Positions 18,188 through 26,455 are shown, counted from the first letter of the stretch. The stretch: 64,000 nt of DNA from CAWCTB01 sp963798275 (GCA_963798275.1 CAWCTB010000031.1:1-64000), one strand, 5' to 3'. The notes: generated by a model not told the origin, from the sequence alone. Program-made: numbers and translations.

Positions 18188-18480
18188 TGAAGTCGGCCTA
18201 TCAGATTATTCGCCGCCCGGTCATCACGGAAAAGGGACTGGGCGTGAAGGAAAGCGAAGGCACGCTGGTGTTCGAAGTGGCCTTCAAGGCTTCCAAGACG
18301 GAAATCAAACAGGCGGTGCAGACCATCTTCAAGGTGAAGGTGGACGCGGTCCGCACCGCCAACTTCGCCGGCAAGGAACGCCGCCGCGGCAAGTTCACCG
18401 GCTACCGTTCCGACTGGAAGAAGGCTTACGTGAAGTTGAAGACGGGCGAGAAGATGCCCGAGTACGCCGAGAACCTGTAA
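18187..18480 (+). CDS. rplW: 50S ribosomal protein L23
   Basis: A 97-residue protein that lies at the tunnel exit and docks trigger factor and the signal recognition particle. The pattern IIRRPVITEKG near the N-terminus, VFEVAFKASKTEIKQAVQTI and VRTANFAGKERRRGK fit the family. Length is normal. It is coupled to rplD by a one-base overlap. Confidence 0.97.
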   Translation: MKSAYQIIRRPVITEKGLGVKESEGTLVFEVAFKASKTEIKQAVQTIFKVKVDAVRTANFAGKERRRGKFTGYRSDWKKAYVKLKTGEKMPEYAENL

Positions 18481-18532
18481 CACCCAGCGGTGAAGGCCCG
18501 CAGCGGCGGGCGAATGAGAAACGAGCAGAAAC

Positions 18533-19357
18533 ATGGCGATCAAAACTTATAGACCGGTTACCCCGACGCGGCGGTTCACTACCACCACGGTCAACGACGA
18601 TCTGACGACGAACCGGCCGTACAAGCCGCTGACCGAACCCAAGCAGCGCACCGGCGGACGCCGCAATTCGGGCGACCTGACCAGCTGGCATCGCGGCGGC
18701 GGTCACAAGCGCAAGCTGCGCATCATCGACTTCAAGCGCGACAAGGCCGGCATTCCCGCGACCGTCGCCTCGATCGAGTACGATCCCAACCGCTCGGCGA
18801 GGATTGCGCTGCTGAACTACGCCGACGGAGAGAAGCGCTACATCGTGTACCCGGTGGGATTGAAGGTGGGCGCAAAAGTGGTGAGCGGACCGGATGCCGA
18901 CATTCTGGTAGGCAATGCGCTGCCGCTGCGCAACATTCCTCCCGGCACCACGGTGCACAACATTGAACTGAAGCCGGGTAAGGGCGCGCAGATGGCGCGC
19001 TCGGCCGGAGCCCAGGCGCAATTGGTGGCCAAGGAAGGCGACTACGCCCTGCTGAAGCTGCCCTCCGGCGAGACCCGTAAGGTGCTGGTGGATTGCATGG
19101 CCACGGTGGGGCAGGTCGGCAACCTCGATCATGAAAACGTTTCCATCGGCAAGGCTGGACGCACGCGCTGGCTGGGCCGCCGCCCGGTGAACCGTGGCGT
19201 GGCCATGAATCCGGTCGACCATCCGCACGGCGGCGGCGAAGGCAAGACCAGCGGCGGACGCCACCCGGTGACCCCGTGGGGCCAGCCTACCCGCGGCTAC
19301 AAGACACGCAACAATAAGCGGACCGATAAGTTCATCGTGAACCGCAGACAGAAGTAG
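18533..19357 (+). CDS. rplB: 50S ribosomal protein L2
   Basis: A 274-residue protein essential for subunit joining and peptidyl-transferase centre structure. Signatures: IKTYRPVTPTRRF, GGRRNSGDLTSWHRGGGHKR, DFKRDKAGIPATV, and the C-terminal GVAMNPVDHPHGGGEGK segment with the conserved His. Full length, 52 bases after rplW. Confidence 0.98.
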   Translation: MAIKTYRPVTPTRRFTTTTVNDDLTTNRPYKPLTEPKQRTGGRRNSGDLTSWHRGGGHKRKLRIIDFKRDKAGIPATVASIEYDPNRSARIALLNYADGEKRYIVYPVGLKVGAKVVSGPDADILVGNALPLRNIPPGTTVHNIELKPGKGAQMARSAGAQAQLVAKEGDYALLKLPSGETRKVLVDCMATVGQVGNLDHENVSIGKAGRTRWLGRRPVNRGVAMNPVDHPHGGGEGKTSGGRHPVTPWGQPTRGYKTRNNKRTDKFIVNRRQK

Positions 19358-19369
19358 GACTGAGACGAT

Positions 19370-19672
19370 ATGGCACGTTCGACAAAAAAAGGTCCGTTTA
19401 TCGATTCGCACCTCTCGGCCAAAATCGAGGGCATGAACGCGCGCAACGAGAAGAAAGTCGTGCGCACCTGGTCGCGCCGCTCGACCGTGATCCCGGAAAT
19501 GGTGGGACACACGCTGGCAGTGCATAACGGCAAAAAGTTCATTCCGGTATACGTCACCGAAAACATGGTGGGCCACAAGCTGGGCGAATTCAGCCTCACC
19601 CGTACCTTCAAGGGGCACTCGGTAAGGGCGGCAGAAACGTCGGCCAAGCCGGCGCCTGCGCCTGGACGGTAA
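19370..19672 (+). CDS. rpsS: 30S ribosomal protein S19
   Basis: A 100-residue protein of the 30S head that contacts the A-site tRNA and the B1 bridges. Typical sequence: ARSTKKGPFIDSHL, VRTWSRRSTVIPEMVGHTLA, NGKKFIPVYVTENMVGHKLG and EFSLTRTFKGH. The final 15 or so residues are an Ala/Pro-rich tail slightly longer than average. It starts 12 bases after rplB. Confidence 0.98.
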   Translation: MARSTKKGPFIDSHLSAKIEGMNARNEKKVVRTWSRRSTVIPEMVGHTLAVHNGKKFIPVYVTENMVGHKLGEFSLTRTFKGHSVRAAETSAKPAPAPGR

Positions 19673-19681
19673 GGAGACGAC

Positions 19682-20182
19682 ATGGAATTCATCGCCAAAC
19701 TGAATTACACGCGAATCTCCCCGCAGAAGGCGCGCCTGGTGCTTGACCTGATCAAGGGCCGCCGGGTGGAAGAGGCGCTCGACACGCTGTTGTTCACCAA
19801 GAAGGGCATTGCGCCGAGGCTGTACAAGCTGTTGCGCTCAGCGGTGGAGAACGCGAACTATCTCAGCGCCGAGAAGGGCCTGGACGTCGACGTGGACCGC
19901 CTGTACGTGAAGCGGGCGGTGGCCAACGATGGTCCGCGCATGAAGCGCATTCGTCCGGCGCCGATGGGGCGCGCGTACCGTTACCAGCGCCGCATCTCGC
20001 ACCTGGAGATCGCCCTGGCGGAGAAGACGCCGGCCAACGGCAAGGCGGAACTGGCGCAGACGGTGAGCGAAGGCGCCGGGACAAAGAAGGCCGCGAAGAA
20101 GGTTCCGGCCAGGAAACCGGTCGCCGCCAAGAAGGCTCCCGCGAAGAAAGTGGCAGCCAAGAAGACGGCGAAGAAGAAGTAG
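19682..20182 (+). CDS. rplV: 50S ribosomal protein L22 with Lys/Ala-rich tail
   Basis: A 166-residue protein, longer than the usual 110-115. The first 115 or so residues are the normal L22 fold with the tunnel hairpin: RISPQKARLVLDLIKG, AENANYLSAEKGLDVDVDRL and GPRMKRIRPAPMGRAYR. The last 50 residues are an Ala/Lys repeat tail (VPARKPVAAKKAPAKKVAAK) of the histone-H1-like kind. The tail is likely disordered and may bind rRNA; its role is unknown. Confidence 0.97.
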   Translation: MEFIAKLNYTRISPQKARLVLDLIKGRRVEEALDTLLFTKKGIAPRLYKLLRSAVENANYLSAEKGLDVDVDRLYVKRAVANDGPRMKRIRPAPMGRAYRYQRRISHLEIALAEKTPANGKAELAQTVSEGAGTKKAAKKVPARKPVAAKKAPAKKVAAKKTAKKK

Positions 20183-20261
20183 CAACCTGATTTCGGTCCG
20201 CCGGGAGCGGCGGGCAGGCGGCGATGCCAGAACGCAGTCGCCGCGGAGAAGAAGCGAAACT

Positions 20262-20930
20262 ATGGGACAGAAAGTCCATCCATACGGATTCCGCCTCGGC
20301 ATTACCAAGCCGTGGAAGTCGCGCTGGTTTGTGGAGCGCGACTACGACAAACTGCTGCTGGAAGACGTCAAGCTGAAGGCTGAGCTGAAAGACAAGCTCA
20401 AGTCGGCCGGCGTCAGCTCGATTGAGATCGAGCGCCCGGGCAACAAGCTGCGCATCATCATCCGCACCGCGCGTCCGGGCATCATCATCGGCCGCAAGGG
20501 CGCCGAGATCGACAAGCTGAAGGGCGAGATCCAGAAGCGCACCAACCGCGATGTATATGTCGATATCCAGGAAGTGCACAAGCCCGAACTGGATGCGCAA
20601 CTGGTGGCCGAGAATATCGCGCTGCAACTGGAAAAGCGGGTAGGTTTCCGGCGGGCCATGCGGAAGGCAGTGGATTCGGCGCTGCGCTTCGGCTGCAAGG
20701 GAATCAAGGTTCGCGTGAGCGGCCGCCTGAACGGCAACGAAATCGCGCGCTCTGAGTGGTACCTGCAGGGACGTTTGCCGTTGCACACCTTGCGCGCCGA
20801 CATCGATTACGGCTTCGCCGAAGCCAGGACCACGTACGGCGTAATCGGCGTGAAGTGCTGGGTGTACAAGGGCGAGGTTTTTCGCGAGAAGCGTCGTGAG
20901 CCGCAGGGCGTGGGCTCGGGAGCGTTTTAA
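20262..20930 (+). CDS. rpsC: 30S ribosomal protein S3
   Basis: A 222-residue protein with an N-terminal KH domain and a C-terminal S3 domain at the mRNA entry. Motifs: GQKVHPYGFRLGITKPWKSR at the N-terminus, RPGIIIGRKGAEIDKLK (the KH GxxG loop) and SGRLNGNEIARSEWYLQGRL. It ends with a short basic tail. The start at 20262 follows an ill-defined ribosome site about 80 bases after rplV. Confidence 0.98.
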   Translation: MGQKVHPYGFRLGITKPWKSRWFVERDYDKLLLEDVKLKAELKDKLKSAGVSSIEIERPGNKLRIIIRTARPGIIIGRKGAEIDKLKGEIQKRTNRDVYVDIQEVHKPELDAQLVAENIALQLEKRVGFRRAMRKAVDSALRFGCKGIKVRVSGRLNGNEIARSEWYLQGRLPLHTLRADIDYGFAEARTTYGVIGVKCWVYKGEVFREKRREPQGVGSGAF

Positions 20931-20933
20931 GAG

Positions 20934-20967
20934 CAGTGGATAGTGGTCAGTGGATAGTGGTTAGTCC
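20934..20967 (+). repeat. GTGGATAGTGG-type repeat, single copy
   Basis: Just after the rpsC stop: CAGTGGATAGTGGTCAGTGG followed by ATAGTGGTTAGTC. It is the same word as at 17426, 22917, 23024, 31662 and 31745, here without an inverted partner. Confidence 0.65.
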
Positions 20968-20999
20968 CGACCAGGAATCAGGAATAAGGGCAAATCATC

Positions 21000-21419
21000 A
21001 TGTTGATGCCAAAGAAAGTTAAGTACCGCAAGCAGCAGCGCGGGCGGATGTGCGGCAAGGCGTGGCGCGGCGGCGAACTGTCGTTCGGCGATTTCGGCTT
21101 GAAAGTAATGGAGCCGGGTTGGATCACCGACCGCCAGATCGAGGCCAGCCGCGTTGCCATGACGCGCTTCGTCAAGCGTGGCGGCAAGATCTGGATCCGC
21201 CTGTTCCCCGACAAGCCGGTCACCAAAAAGCCGGCCGAAACCCGTATGGGCAAGGGCAAGGGAGCGCCGGACCACTGGGTCGCGGTGGTCCGTCCGGGCA
21301 AGATCCTGTTCGAGATGGAAGGGGTATCGGCCACGGATGCCGCCGAGGCCATGCGCCTGGCATCGCACAAGCTGGGGCTCCGCACCAAGTTCGTGTCGCG
21401 CGACAGCGTGCAGCACTAA
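21000..21419 (+). CDS. rplP: 50S ribosomal protein L16
   Basis: A 139-residue protein that organises the central protuberance and tRNA sites. Family sequence: MLMPKKVKYRKQQRGRM, WRGGELSFGDFGLKVMEPGW, RIEASRVA-like text (here QIEASRVAMTRFVKRGGKIW), RMGKGKGAPDHWVAVVRPGK and ASHKLGLRTKFVSR. Normal length. The rpmC start lies 11 bases downstream. Confidence 0.98.
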   Translation: MLMPKKVKYRKQQRGRMCGKAWRGGELSFGDFGLKVMEPGWITDRQIEASRVAMTRFVKRGGKIWIRLFPDKPVTKKPAETRMGKGKGAPDHWVAVVRPGKILFEMEGVSATDAAEAMRLASHKLGLRTKFVSRDSVQH

Positions 21420-21430
21420 GGATTCGAGCG

Positions 21431-21739
21431 ATGAATGTAGAGAAGATCCGCAATTTAACCGATGTCGAGCTGGCGCACCAGCAGACCGAACTGTCGGACC
21501 AGCTCTTCAAACTGAAATTCCAGTTGAAGATGGGGCAGACCGAGAGCCTGAAGAAGATCCGCGAAATGAAGAAGGACATCGCGCGCATTCAAACGGTGCT
21601 GCGCGAGCATCAACTGGCCGGCGGAAACGGCGCAGGGAAGGCAGCGCCGGTTGCCGGGAAGGCCGAAAAGAAGGTCAGCGCGAAGGCGAAACCGGCGAAG
21701 AAGGCGGCCAGCAAGCAGGCTGCGACGGAGAAGAAGTAA
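21431..21739 (+). CDS. rpmC: 50S ribosomal protein L29 with Lys/Ala tail
   Basis: A 102-residue protein, against a usual 60-70. The first 65 residues are the two-helix L29 fold (MNVEKIRNLTDVELAHQQTE, FKLKFQLKMGQ, IREMKKDIARIQTVLRE). The rest is a Gly/Ala/Lys-rich tail (AGKAEKKVSAKAKPAKKAAS) like that on L22. The start at 21431 was chosen because it yields the L29 N-terminus; open frame upstream belongs to the rplP region in another phase. It ends 3 bases before rpsQ. Confidence 0.95.
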   Translation: MNVEKIRNLTDVELAHQQTELSDQLFKLKFQLKMGQTESLKKIREMKKDIARIQTVLREHQLAGGNGAGKAAPVAGKAEKKVSAKAKPAKKAASKQAATEKK

Positions 21740-21742
21740 GCC

Positions 21743-22060
21743 ATGGCTGAAACCACAGCAACGGAAACGACGAAGACGGCGGGACACCGCAAGACATTGA
21801 TCGGCGAAGTGGTCTCGACCAAGATGGCCAAAACCATCGTGGTCGAAGTCCGGCGCCAGAAGGCGCACCCTTTCTACAAGCGCGTGGTCAACCGCAGCAA
21901 GAAGTTCTATGCCCACGATGAGAACGGCACGGCGCACCTCGGCGATTTCGTGAAGATCGAGGAGACGCGGCCGCTGTCGAAGCTGAAGCGCTGGCAGTTG
22001 AAGGAAATCGTGCGGAAGGCCGCACTGGTGCAGCCGGTGGAAGAGCCGGTGATCGGCTAG
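21743..22060 (+). CDS. rpsQ: 30S ribosomal protein S17
   Basis: A 105-residue OB-fold protein that helps fold the 30S body. Core: GHRKTLIGEVVSTKMAKTIV, VEVRRQKAHPFYKRVV, KKFYAHDEN, and KIEETRPLSKLKRWQLKEIV. The first 14 residues are a Thr-rich extension compared with short homologues. The start is 3 bases after the rpmC stop. Confidence 0.97.
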   Translation: MAETTATETTKTAGHRKTLIGEVVSTKMAKTIVVEVRRQKAHPFYKRVVNRSKKFYAHDENGTAHLGDFVKIEETRPLSKLKRWQLKEIVRKAALVQPVEEPVIG

Positions 22061-22090
22061 ACCCGTCGGACGGAGCAAGGAGAGAACGCA

Positions 22091-22462
22091 ATGGCAGTCA
22101 TGATGAGAACCATGCTCGAGGTCGCCGACAATTCCGGCGCGCGCAAGCTGCAAATGATCCTGCCGCTGGGCGGCTCGACCGGATTGGTTGCCGGCCTGGG
22201 CGACGTGATTACCGCCGCGGTGAAGGAGGCTTCGCCGGACGGCACCGCCAAGAAGGGCACGGTGGTGAAGGCGGTGATCGTGCGCACCCGCAAGGAGCAT
22301 CGCCGCCGCGACGGCACCTACATCCGCTTCGACCAGAACGCGGCGGTGCTGATCAACGAAACCGGCGAGCCGGTGGGGACCCGCGTGTTCGGGCCGGTGG
22401 CGCGCGAGCTGCGCGAGAAGAAGTTTTTGAAGATTGTTTCCCTGGCGCCGGAAGTGCTGTAA
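22091..22462 (+). CDS. rplN: 50S ribosomal protein L14
   Basis: A 123-residue protein at the subunit interface (bridge B8), the site also used by the silencing factor RsfS. Motifs: MLEVADNSGARKLQMILPLG, VKAVIVRTRKEHRRRDGTYI, RFDQNAAVLINETGEPVGTR and FGPVARELREKKFLKIVSLA. GGAG lies about 10 bases before ATG 22091; internal ATGs at 22100 and 22103 are less likely. Confidence 0.98.
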   Translation: MAVMMRTMLEVADNSGARKLQMILPLGGSTGLVAGLGDVITAAVKEASPDGTAKKGTVVKAVIVRTRKEHRRRDGTYIRFDQNAAVLINETGEPVGTRVFGPVARELREKKFLKIVSLAPEVL

Positions 22463-22478
22463 GCCGTTGCTAGTGATC

Positions 22479-22575
22479 GCTGGCCAGCTGCCAGTAGTTA
22501 TGGGATGGTCACGGTTGCAGCAGGAACGACGCGGGTTTTTAGCTGATAGCTAACGGCTGAGAGCTGATAGCTGAA
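22479..22575. repeat. Inverted pair of AGCTG-type repeats (copy 2)
   Basis: GCTGGCCAGCTGCCAGTAG type sequence (22479-22498) is followed about 40 bases later by AGCTGATAGCTAACGGCTGA plus GAGCTGATAGCTGA (22540-22575). It is an imperfect inverted pair of the same word family as at 16475-16616, filling the gap between rplN and rplX. Confidence 0.6.
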
Positions 22576-22590
22576 GAAGGTTGAAGAGAG

Positions 22591-22917
22591 ATGCATAAGA
22601 TCGTAGATATTCGCCGCAACGATACGGTGCGGGTCATTACCGGACGCGACAAGGGCAAGGAAGGCCGGGTGCTGCGGGTGATTCCTCGCGACGGCAAGGT
22701 GCTGGTGGAGCACGTGATGATGGTGAAGAAGAACGTGCGTCCCAACCCGCAGCGCAACATCAAGGGCGGCATCGCCGAGCAGGAGAGCGCGATTTCCATC
22801 AGCAACGTCATGCTGATGTGCGCCTCGTGCCAGCGCCCGGTGCGGGTTGGCCATGAATTACGCGGCGACCGCCATGCACGGGTGTGCAAGAGCTGCGGCA
22901 ACACGCTGGAGAAGTAG
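22591..22917 (+). CDS. rplX: 50S ribosomal protein L24 (zinc-binding form)
   Basis: A 108-residue assembly-initiator protein with a KOW motif (RNDTVRVITGRDKGKEGRVL) and the following HVMMVKKNVRPNPQ. The C-terminus carries two Cys pairs, C77-x2-C80 and C99-x2-C102, forming the zinc ribbon of the C+ L24 form. Length is normal for this form. Confidence 0.97.
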   Translation: MHKIVDIRRNDTVRVITGRDKGKEGRVLRVIPRDGKVLVEHVMMVKKNVRPNPQRNIKGGIAEQESAISISNVMLMCASCQRPVRVGHELRGDRHARVCKSCGNTLEK

Positions 22918-23055
22918 TGGTTTAGTGGATAGTGGGTAGTGGATAGAAAAAGCACCGCCTAAAGAAGTCACGACTGCGGAGCGGGTCAGACAGAGTGGGA
23001 TAAGGCTGGGATCGGATAGATTTGCTATCCACTAATCACTAGTCACTATCCACTG
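22917..23055. repeat. Inverted pair of GTGGATAGTGG-type repeats
   Basis: GTGGTTTAGTGGATAGTGGG and its continuation (22917-22946) face the inverted TATCCACTAATCACTAGTCA followed by CTATCCACTGA (23024-23055), with about 77 bases between. The ends are complementary, so the unit resembles a small inverted-repeat element. It lies between rplX and rplE. Confidence 0.7.
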
Positions 23056-23113
23056 AATTGAGTTCCTCACGAAACGGCCAGGGCCGATACCGTGAGAAAG
23101 GCAGAAGCAGGAA

Positions 23114-23803
23114 ATGGCAGACGAGAAGAAACAGAAAGCGGCGGGCGAAAAGAAGCCGCCGCAGCAGCAGGGCAAGAAGGCCAAGCCGGAGCAGGTGGAA
23201 GCGGCGGCGGAGCAGCATGAGGGCAAGGCATCGCGGCCCAAGGCGAACAACCGCGACACGGCTCGGCTGCGTGACCGCTACTTCAAGGAAGTGCGGCCGG
23301 CGCTGATGAAAGAATTCAACCTCGACAATCCGATGGCGGCCCCGAAGCTGGAAAAGATCGTGGTCAACATGGGGGTTGGCGAAGCCACGCAGAACGCCAA
23401 AGTGATTGACCCGGCGGCGTTGGAAGTGGCGCAGATCACCGGCCAGAAGCCGGTCATCACCAAGGCCCGCAAGTCGATTGCGGCATTCAAGGTGCGCGAA
23501 GGCATGCCGATCGGGGTGATGGTGACGCTGCGGGGCGATCGCATGTACGAGTTCTTCGATCGCCTGGTAAACATTGCCCTGCCGCGGGTGCGCGATTTTC
23601 GCGGGGTGCCGACCAAGTCGTTTGACGGGCGGGGCAATTTCACGCTCGGGGTGCGCGATCAGTTGATCTTTCCGGAAATCGATTATTCGAAGGTGGAAAA
23701 GACCAAGGGCATGAACATCACCATCGTGACCACCGCCGGCAACGACGACCAGGCGCGGGCCCTGCTGAAGCATATGGGCATGCCATTCCGGCTGCCGCAG
23801 TAG
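23114..23803 (+). CDS. rplE: 50S ribosomal protein L5 with N-terminal extension
   Basis: A 229-residue protein; the usual length is about 180. The core starts near residue 48 (ARLRDRYFKEVRPALMKEFN) and includes KIVVNMGVGEA, QKPVITKARKSIAAFKVREG, RVRDFRGVPTKSFDGRGNF and the closing ARALLKHMGMPF. It binds 5S rRNA and the P-site tRNA. The first 45 residues are a Lys/Gln/Glu-rich low-complexity extension (EKKQKAAGEKKPPQQQGKKA). A later start such as the ATG near 23305 would delete conserved core, so the long form is retained. Confidence 0.96.
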   Translation: MADEKKQKAAGEKKPPQQQGKKAKPEQVEAAAEQHEGKASRPKANNRDTARLRDRYFKEVRPALMKEFNLDNPMAAPKLEKIVVNMGVGEATQNAKVIDPAALEVAQITGQKPVITKARKSIAAFKVREGMPIGVMVTLRGDRMYEFFDRLVNIALPRVRDFRGVPTKSFDGRGNFTLGVRDQLIFPEIDYSKVEKTKGMNITIVTTAGNDDQARALLKHMGMPFRLPQ

Positions 23804-23876
23804 GTAGCCGAGGCACTGCTGGTTCACAACCGAAGCTCGAAGCGAGCAGCCGAGAGCGAGTAGCGTAAAGGAAACA

Positions 23877-24062
23877 ATGGCCAGAACATCACATATAGCC
23901 AAGTCGAACAAGAAGCCCAAGTTCTCGACCCGGCAGCACAACCGCTGCAAGATTTGCGGACGTCCGCGGGCGTACCTGCGCAAGTTCGGCCTTTGCCGGC
24001 TGTGCTTCCGCTCGCTGGCACTGCGGGGCGAGATTCCCGGCGTTGCCAAGAGTTCCTGGTAA
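23877..24062 (+). CDS. rpsN: 30S ribosomal protein S14, zinc type (type Z)
   Basis: A 61-residue S14 of the short zinc-binding form. The zinc ribbon cysteines are C24, C27, C40 and C43 (CKICGRP and LCRLCFRSLA). The end GEIPGVAKSSW is typical. It is placed between rplE and rpsH as in the standard spc operon. Confidence 0.98.
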   Translation: MARTSHIAKSNKKPKFSTRQHNRCKICGRPRAYLRKFGLCRLCFRSLALRGEIPGVAKSSW

Positions 24063-24250
24063 ACGGGCCACAGCGGGCGGCAGCGGCCCGGTCCTACGTT
24101 GTGGGACAAACGCTGCGGTGAATCCGTCGCGGCTGGTTCTTTTGCCGCCCGGCGCAAGCGCAAGACAGGGCTTGCCGGGTCCCCGGAAATTCAGGCAATT
24201 TGCCTCCGGATGCAAAAGCGAACGGGCGACGTTTTGAGGAGACACGAAGC

Positions 24251-24649
24251 ATGAGCATGACCGATCCGGTAGCAGACTTCCTGGCCCGCGTACGTAACGC
24301 GATCAAGGCGCGCCACCAGAAGTGTGACGTCCCCCTGTCCAAGCTGAAGGTGGAGATGGCGCGCATTTTGAAGGAAGAAGGCTATATCGCGAACTTCAAG
24401 GCCACCGACGAGGAAGGCCGCAAACTGTTGCGCGTGTATCTGAAGTACGACGGCAACAATGCTTCGCCGATTTCGCAGTTGAAGCGGGTCTCGCGTCCCG
24501 GCTGCCGGGTATACGTCGGGCACGCCGAGATCCCGCGCGTGCTGGGCGGCCTGGGGATCAACATCCTCACCACACCCAAGGGCGTGATGACCGGCCGGCA
24601 GGCGCGCAAGGAAGGCGTCGGCGGCGAAGTGCTCTGCGAGATCTACTAG
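24251..24649 (+). CDS. rpsH: 30S ribosomal protein S8
   Basis: A 132-residue primary binder of the 16S central domain; in enterobacteria it represses the spc operon. ATG 24251 follows GAGGAG (24236-24241) at good spacing and gives MSMTDPVADFLARVRNAIKA. Other signatures: PLSKLKVEMARILKEEGYI, RVSRPGCRVYVG and GINILTTPKGVMTGRQARK, then GGEVLCEIY. The 188 bases upstream of it hold no gene. Confidence 0.98.
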   Translation: MSMTDPVADFLARVRNAIKARHQKCDVPLSKLKVEMARILKEEGYIANFKATDEEGRKLLRVYLKYDGNNASPISQLKRVSRPGCRVYVGHAEIPRVLGGLGINILTTPKGVMTGRQARKEGVGGEVLCEIY

Positions 24650-24650
24650 G

Positions 24651-24811
24651 AAGCTGCCAGCCGCCAGCTACCAGCCGCCAGTAGGGTCGGATTTTCTGGA
24701 CGGCGCTGAAAAGGGGCGGCGGCGGAAACAGAGCAGATCCCTCGGTCGCCCCTACGACCTCGGGATGACAATAAGATTGATTTAGCTGACAGCTGGTAGC
24801 TGGCGGCTCAA
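24651..24811. repeat. Inverted pair of AGCTG-type repeats enclosing a second repeat
   Basis: GCTGCCAGCCGCCAGCTACC plus AGCCGCCAG (24651-24683) faces inverted AGCTGACAGCTGGTAGCTGG plus CGGCTCA (24782-24811). Between them is AGATCCCTCGGTCGCCCC with GACCTCGGGATGACA (24736-24770), a different motif related to 25399-25450. The whole unit, about 160 bases, fills the rpsH-rplF gap. Confidence 0.7.
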
Positions 24812-24824
24812 GTGAGAGCGAACC

Positions 24825-25364
24825 ATGTCGAGAATTGGAAAAAAGCCGATCCCGCTCCCGAAAGGCGTTACCTACGCCGTCGAGGGCAACACCGTCCGGG
24901 TCAAAGGACCCAAGGGCGAAGTTGTTACCCACATGCCGGGCGGCGTAAAGCTGGAGCAGCAGGACGGCCACATCGTAGTGACGCGCGAGGATGACTCGAA
25001 GGCTGCGATTCACGGCCTGGTGCGCGCGCTGGTGAACAACTCGGTCGAGGGCGTGACCAAGGGCTGGACCAAGGAACTGGATATCGTGGGCATCGGCTAT
25101 CGCGCCGAGTTGAAGGGCAAGGGGACGGTGGTGTTCACGCTGGGCTATTCGCACCCGATTGAGTACCCGCTTCCGGCGGGCATCGACGTGGCGATTGATC
25201 CCAAGCAGACGCACCTGACGGTGAGCGGCATCGACCGGCAGAAGGTGGGATTCGTCGCCGCCGAAATGCGGGCGTTGCGTCCGCCCGATCCTTACAAGAA
25301 CAAGGGCGTGCGTTACAGCAACGAGCGCCTGAAGAAGAAGGTTGGCAAGACCGGCGCGAAGTAG
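24825..25364 (+). CDS. rplF: 50S ribosomal protein L6
   Basis: A 179-residue two-domain protein near the factor-binding site. Sequence marks: MSRIGKKPIPLPKGVTYAVE, VKGPKGEV, GLVRALVNNSVEGVTKGW, VGIGYRAELKGKG, LGYSHPIEYPLP and RPPDPYKNKGVRYSNE near the end. Normal length. Its stop codon abuts a strong hairpin. Confidence 0.98.
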   Translation: MSRIGKKPIPLPKGVTYAVEGNTVRVKGPKGEVVTHMPGGVKLEQQDGHIVVTREDDSKAAIHGLVRALVNNSVEGVTKGWTKELDIVGIGYRAELKGKGTVVFTLGYSHPIEYPLPAGIDVAIDPKQTHLTVSGIDRQKVGFVAAEMRALRPPDPYKNKGVRYSNERLKKKVGKTGAK

Positions 25365-25450
25365 CGGCGTGAGTCAGGCGTCTGAGCCTGACGCCGCTAT
25401 CCCGAGCGCAGCGAGGGATCTGCTTCGGGTTGCCGGAGGATGACAGATCA
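25363..25450. repeat. Hairpin and dispersed GGATGACA repeat after rplF
   Basis: AGCGGCG (from 25363) and TCAGGC pair with GCCTGA and CGCCGCT (to 25398), giving 6 plus 7 bp around a small bulge. It is followed by CCCGAGCGCAGCGAGGGATC and a GGATGACAGATC end (25401-25450), related to the segment inside the repeat at 24736. No T-run follows, so it is more likely a processing or stability element than a terminator. Confidence 0.55.
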
Positions 25451-25512
25451 GAACGGCACGGTGGCAACACCCCGTTCTCCCGGTTCGGAAACCCGGGATT
25501 AAGGAAACAGAG

Positions 25513-25890
25513 ATGATTGGCAAGGCTTCGAAAGACCAGACGCGGCAGAAGATTCACAGCCGCATTCGCAAGAAGATGGCGGGCTCGCAAGAGCGCCCGC
25601 GGCTGAACGTGTACCGTTCGGTGAATCACATCTATGCGCAGGTGATCGACGACACCAAGGGTGTCACCCTCGTCTCGGCCACCACGGTGGAGAAGGGCAA
25701 GGGCATCAAGGGCGACAAACGTCCGACCGGCGGCAACGTCGCCTCGGCGAAGGAAGTGGGCAAACTGATCGCCGAGCGCGCCAAGCAGAAGGGCATCACC
25801 AAGGTGGTGTTCGATCGCGGCGGATACCTGTACCACGGCCGCATCAAGGCGCTGGCGGATGCCGCGCGCGCAGCCGGACTCGAATTCTAG
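25513..25890 (+). CDS. rplR: 50S ribosomal protein L18
   Basis: A 125-residue 5S rRNA-binding protein. Marks: RIRKKMAGSQERPRLNVYRS, HIYAQVIDDTKGVTLVSA, SAKEVGKLIAERAKQKGITK and VFDRGGYLYHGRIKALADAA, with the usual AARAAGLEF end. Normal length. Confidence 0.98.
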   Translation: MIGKASKDQTRQKIHSRIRKKMAGSQERPRLNVYRSVNHIYAQVIDDTKGVTLVSATTVEKGKGIKGDKRPTGGNVASAKEVGKLIAERAKQKGITKVVFDRGGYLYHGRIKALADAARAAGLEF

Positions 25891-25945
25891 GTTTGAACAG
25901 GCCGCGGCTGCCCAGGGGCATCCGTCGCCAGGAGATACAACGGGA

Positions 25946-26455
25946 ATGCCAACAGTAAAGAAAAAGCTCGACGCCGGCCAGTACCAGTTGAAAGACCAGG
26001 TGGTTTCGATCAACCGCGTCACCAAAGTCGTGAAGGGCGGCAAAAACCTGTCGTTCGCGGCGCTGGTAGTGGTGGGCGATCCGTCCGCCGCGATCGTGGG
26101 CTACGGCTCCGGCAAGGCGAAGGAAGTTCCGCAGGCCATTCGCAAGGGCATCGAGTCGGCGAAGAAGAACCTGCTGCGCGTGAACCTGAACCAGACGACG
26201 ATTCCGCATCAGGTACTGGGCCGGTACGGTTCTGGCCTGGTGCTGTTGAAGCCGGCTCCGGAAGGAACCGGTGTCATCGCCGGCGGCGCGGTGCGCGCGG
26301 TCATGACCTCGGCTGGAATTCAGAACGTGCTGACCAAATCCATCGGCACCACCAACCCGCACAACGTCATCAAGGCGACCTTCAATGCACTCGGCAAGCT
26401 CCGGGACCGCAAAGATGTTGCCGCGGCGCGCGGCAAGGCGGTCGAGGAGCTTTAA
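25946..26455 (+). CDS. rpsE: 30S ribosomal protein S5
   Basis: A 169-residue protein with a dsRBD-like N-terminal domain, involved in fidelity and mRNA unwinding. ATG 25946 follows AGGAGA at 25930-25935. Marks: QVVSINRVTKVVKGGKNLSF, GYGSGKAKEVPQAIRKGIES, and GTGVIAGGAVRAVMTSAGIQ. The end LGKLRDRKDVAAARGK is typical. Two bases separate its stop from rpmD. Confidence 0.97.
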   Translation: MPTVKKKLDAGQYQLKDQVVSINRVTKVVKGGKNLSFAALVVVGDPSAAIVGYGSGKAKEVPQAIRKGIESAKKNLLRVNLNQTTIPHQVLGRYGSGLVLLKPAPEGTGVIAGGAVRAVMTSAGIQNVLTKSIGTTNPHNVIKATFNALGKLRDRKDVAAARGKAVEEL

